Positions 59,691 through 64,000 of a stretch of DNA of 64,000 nucleotides are shown one piece after another. The position numbers and the translations under genes were made by a program. The notes beneath the pieces are model-generated. The model did no database searches, was not told where the DNA came from, and saw nothing but the letters and a program-made list of their open reading frames with translations. Numbering within the stretch: the stretch's first letter is position 1; the number at the start of each line of letters is the position of its first letter. The stretch comes from Scatophagus argus (Eukaryota > Chordata > Actinopteri > Scatophagidae), in assembly GCF_020382885.2 (NCBI RefSeq), contig NC_058499.1, positions 9,595,872 to 9,659,871 on the forward strand, in the 5' to 3' direction.

Positions 59691-60954
59691 GACCAATAGC
59701 CATGGCAGTTATTTTAGTTTGACTCAAAGTGGTGGACAAAGGTGTCACCATGAAACATTTACTACTAAAATGAAAACAGTGAAAAGTATTTTCATTAAAC
59801 ATTTTCTCATGTATGTTTGCGTGAATGGATTTTTTGCATCCAGATAGCAGATCTCGTTCAATGCTGGCTATGGAGCAGCAAGTTCCTTTGGAAACTTGGA
59901 AACGATTGGCTGCACCCAGCCGACTGAGTTATCTGATGATTTGTGGATGTCGGTGTTGTGACTCCTTTGTCCCCTGCTGGTTATCCTTGGCTCCCGGTCC
60001 TGTTTTTACACCTCAGTGCTGGTGGATTTATGGTCACAGTCTCGGTGGGCCCGCTGATTACCTTTCTAACCTGCACTGTAAATTCGTGCAGCGTGAATCA
60101 GTCACTTGGAAGTGCTTGTAGAGACAGAAAACTAACGTCTGCAGTCCGTACAAGAGAGAGGGTGGTTAATATAACTGATATACGAGACTGCGGTTGGAGT
60201 TATGTCCACTCTGGAAAACTGCTCTGCCCAGCATGTGAATAATGCTCTGTTATAGACCCACAGCTTTCATTTTGGTTCCAATGATGTGCAGCTCAAATGG
60301 AGAATAAAATGTGTGTTGAACCAAAACATCTTTCTGTTTTCACTACAGCCTGTTTCTTAGCATTGACAGGTCTAATGTGTTAAATTATTAAAGTTACCCT
60401 GTAGAAGTTTTGACAAGACACACTCTTGCTCATGGTTTCACATTATTTCACTGATCTCGAGGAAGGAAATGCAACAAAAAGCCAGCAAAACCAGTAATGA
60501 AGAGGACTGCTGGCACGTAACCAAAGATGTAAACAATGCAGGTTCTGCTCTGCTTTGATGCAACACATTTGCGAGATCTCACGGATACACATGATGCGTT
60601 TTAGTGAGTGACACTAAATGTTAACAGAAAGTCATTTTTGTTCACATGGAAGCTCCTCTGGGCCTTTTAAATTTCAGTCCAATGATTATCTGTTAATTTA
60701 TCAGTCATACAAAAACAGAGAACACAAGTAGGCTCCAGTTAGGTGCAGCTGAGAAGGTAAAAAGCCATTCACCGGAGTAATAAGAGAGTAATGCGGAGAA
60801 AAGTACTAGTGCCTAAATTCAGTTAGTATAATAAAGCTATAAAGGTACATTTAATTGTAATGCAATGCAAATAATCATGATTTCCCCTCTAAATTTTTCA
60901 TAAAGATATGAAATGATTAAACATTTCACAAAAAGAGAAACAATATATTTTATC

Positions 60955-61134
60955 AGCCAGAAGAAATACTTTTACTTTGGAGACTTTGAGTGCAATTTGC
61001 GGTTAATAATTCTGTATTTCAACTTTGGTAAGATTTCGAAGGCAGGATTTTTACTTGTAATGAAGTATTTGTACATTGTTGTATTGCTACTTTTACTTAA
61101 GATTAAGAGCTTGAGGACTTTTTCCACCACTTCA
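60955..61134 (+). repeat. 3' end of the CAGTGGTGGAA (hAT-like) repeat
   Basis: Contains TTTTTACTTGTAATGAAGTATTTGTACATTGTTGTATTGCTACTTTTACTTAAG-type text and closes with TTTTTCCACCACTT, the inverted form of the left terminus at 50596. It is thus the right half of the same family. Confidence 0.65.
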
Positions 61135-64000
61135 GATGACTCCTTGTTGCGACGTTGCAGCTTTTAGCCATTGTTTTAGCCAATTTTGACTTTTTGTTGC
61201 TTTTGCCTCTTTTTAGTTTTATTGCCAAATCCCATCTTTTTGGACTTTGTCTGCAGATATACCTCTTCAGCATTTTTTTGTAAGTTTTCCAGTCAGACAC
61301 AACATCTACCACTCCTTATATGGTGTGGCAGCACCACAAGATAGAAATGCAGAAATTCATTTCTGAAACCACAGCTTTTTATGCCAGCGTGTTGGTCAAA
61401 CTGGTGAAAGGAAACGTCTTTGTGTGGGGATCCAACAGTAAGACAGACCGCAGGGAATAATAAAAGTATTAAACCTCTGTCATCAGAGCTCAAAGTAAAC
61501 CAAACCTTTCTATGTTCTGTCTGAAGTGTTTAGATTTCTCTGTAAAAAAAAACTGACGTCAAGCATTCATTGACATGGCACGAATGGAAAAGCAGTTAGA
61601 AGGAAAGGCTGGACGGCAGCGGCAGTCATAACGTCATAACGTAGTGGGAAAATCCTGCAACACTCAAATAGCGGGGTTTGAAAAAGAAACACAATCCTTT
61701 TCAACAATATGCTACACGAACTCTCTTTGGCAAGAAGATTTGTGGTTTGTGATAATAGCAGGGGTAAAAGAAGAAAACAATCTGCACTCTGCTGTGCTCT
61801 GGTTTGTTCCATAAGCAGATTTCTTTAAACTTGGATAGCCACGAGGATGATATCAGCTAAAGGCTGTTGTTCTCTGCTGTTTTAGCTTCTAACTAACAAA
61901 AGACAAGGAGAGCAGATTTGATTTAAAAGATACAATCCATGATTTATTACAGAAAAAAGAGTGATATCCAAATTATTTTATGTTACATCATTTTTATACA
62001 TTTCAGAATGTTTTTACATGTAAACAGGAACAAAGTAAACAATGTTGATACACTTCATGTCACAACTGATACTGTCCTACTGTACAGGTAAATCTATGGT
62101 CTAACGTCAACTGTGCTTCCACGTCAAGTACGTCACTTGCTCAAGCACAATCCTATTAGGAGGCATAGCATAGAACAGAAAGCTTAATCCCTCTCTAGAC
62201 TGCTATGTTTTCAGAGATGTGCAAGGTCATGCCATTATTACTTATTACATAATATTTTAACATTTTGTGCTATTGCCAACAGTGGAAGGTGTGAGAAACA
62301 CCCTTCCACCACTGTGCAGCATTTGTATTAGTGAGAAGGTGAACTGATGCTCAAAGGGAGGAGCAGAGAGGAGGAAAAAGATCCACCAAGAGATGATTAG
62401 TAGCTGGACAAGTCATGTAGCTTTTTCATTCATATAATTCCTCCAATGCCATTAGAGGTTAAACACTTCAGCTGTTAGGTGGTAAACATAATTCTAAATC
62501 TAAAGTTTAGACAGAGAAAGCCTTTAGTGACTATCAGACTAACCAGGCCAGTTTCTACTCTATGAATCGGTCTGGAGTCCAAGCTATTCTTTAGAAAATA
62601 CTCTCATAATATAAAAGTCCACCACATCAAAGAAGCATAAGTCTTGTCTGGACCACAAAAAATGATCAACACCAAACAAGGGAGGTGATATGTTTAAGAA
62701 GCTGTTAACAACTTTACAGAAGTTAGCTCTGCTCAAAGCAGGAGTTAGGTCATGCATACTCTACAGTACAAATGTATCAGTACATTTACATCTGCATCTG
62801 TTTGAAATAAATATAGCACTCGAGGATAACAACATGCATAGATTTTCAATGTTCACATAGCAGGGAAGGTATTCTGAAAACCTGGACTAGTTTCCTAATA
62901 TCTCTCTCTTGTGAATGCAATGATTACGACCATATGATCGGACATTATGACCTTCTTAACTAACAATCTGTTTCTGTGTCTCCATAATGAGCTGTGATTG
63001 TATTGATCTACATCGGCTCTGGTGTACTTACTGTGATTATGCAAAAAAAAAGGAAAAAATCTAACATGCCTTTAACTGTGAGTGAGCCTTGTAGTCATGC
63101 AAATGCACTGCAGTGCAAAAATATATACCTAAAAAAGCAGGATAACTTTGATTGCATCTTAGAAAATATGATAAAAAGTTGATCATCTGCAAACATTCAG
63201 AGGACACCTGAGAAATGTGGACGTTACTTTATCTATCTGAGGGTGAAAACAGGTAAACTCATACTGAGAGCACAAAATAAAAAGTATAAAAACATCACAT
63301 TAAACATTACACCAGAACTCAGAACAGCAAAATGAATTAATATACAAATTGAACTAATGTACACTTCTTTTAAAATGATAAGTTTTTCAGCGTTGTGCAA
63401 TGCATTCAGGGTAGCGATATTCTTTATCTAGTAGCTTGGTGGAACTTTCATGTTTACTGTGCATAATGTGGCTAAATCTTATTCACCATCATACGATCAA
63501 CATGACCTGTACTGGAGCTCATGGGCTTTAGTTTAAGTTCTCATCACCCACAAAATCAACCCCCCCCTCAGTATTACAGTATGTACTCCACAACTCTCCA
63601 TCTCAACACGGACGAAGCAGGAAATGATTGTGATTCTGACTCAGCCGCATAGATGGATGGTGTTGCTCATGCTGCCTGTCTTCCTGAGTTCTCAAATCCG
63701 TGAAATCAGAAGTGACCACAACACAAGGCAATGTCATGACTCCGCATTTAACAAGACCTCATTTCACAGTTTCACATCTGTAAAGGTCAGAAAATGGCAG
63801 AAAGCGCATGTGTTTAGCAAAGGACTAAAACTGAAGCATGTTGATGTGCCTTGTAGGAGAGGAACAGCGGATGGATGTTCTTTGCAAACTGAACGTCCAA
63901 GCCACAGGTATGTCGAAGTGATCCAACGTTCGACCATGCTTCAGAGCTTCCAACTACAAATTTAAAACAGGCTGCGGGTGTAGGACAGAAGAGCAGATTT
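61135..64000. other. Terminal region, no gene recognised
   Basis: Low-repeat AT-rich sequence. From about 61940 it could be the distal 3'UTR of a minus-strand gene beyond the window, since a minus-strand AATAAA lies at 61943-61948 and the text is free of recognisable repeats for 2 kb. This is only a guess; no coding exon is visible. Confidence 0.25.

Noticed and set aside
63624-63965. 113-codon plus-strand open frame near the window end
   Set aside because: No homologous motif or signal peptide I trust, and no neighbouring exons; treated as chance.

Overview
The window is nuclear DNA of a teleost fish, most likely a percomorph. The evidence is compact GT-AG intron/exon genes with fish-type proteins, a brain-type aromatase gene (a duplicate found only in teleosts), and typical fish interspersed repeats (a tRNA-derived SINE, a Tc1-like relic, hAT-like non-autonomous elements). 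I cannot name the species.

Layout. 1-6375 (+): the 3' 16 exons of ap4e1 (AP-4 epsilon). 8588-11596 (-): cyp19a1b, brain aromatase, with a noncoding first exon and TATA box near 12.5 kb and a perfect estrogen response element at 12849-12861. 13788-22139 (+): gldn (gliomedin), head-to-head with aromatase, whose linker is expanded by an array of small duplicated exons. 24300-31416 (+): clpx, mitochondrial AAA+ unfoldase. 33579-35921 (+): ubap1l. 37166-41880 (-): prc1, the cytokinesis microtubule bundler. 43403-45158 (-): a PU.1-family ETS factor, probably spi1a. 46948-48621 (+): tmem178b. 53431-54060 (-): intronless fibin. From about 54.1 kb to the end I recognise no gene, only repeats and possibly a distal 3'UTR belonging to a gene outside the window.

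These are independently transcribed housekeeping, neural and haematopoietic genes, not an operon or pathway. The order ap4e1-cyp19a1-gldn and clpx-ubap1l matches two blocks of human 15q. prc1 also maps to human 15q, while spi1 and fibin map to human 11p, so the window joins segments that are separate in mammals. Human TNFAIP8L3, which lies between AP4E1 and CYP19A1, is absent here.

Most notable: (1) fifteen phase-1 symmetric exons build a 400-residue, sequon-rich linker in gliomedin, with a visible block duplication; (2) a U12-type AT-AC intron in ap4e1; (3) a GC-AG intron in cyp19a1b; (4) the perfect ERE in the shared aromatase/gliomedin intergenic region; (5) two near-perfect hairpins in introns. 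All exon borders were read by eye from splice sites, frame and remembered homologues; no alignment or search was run.
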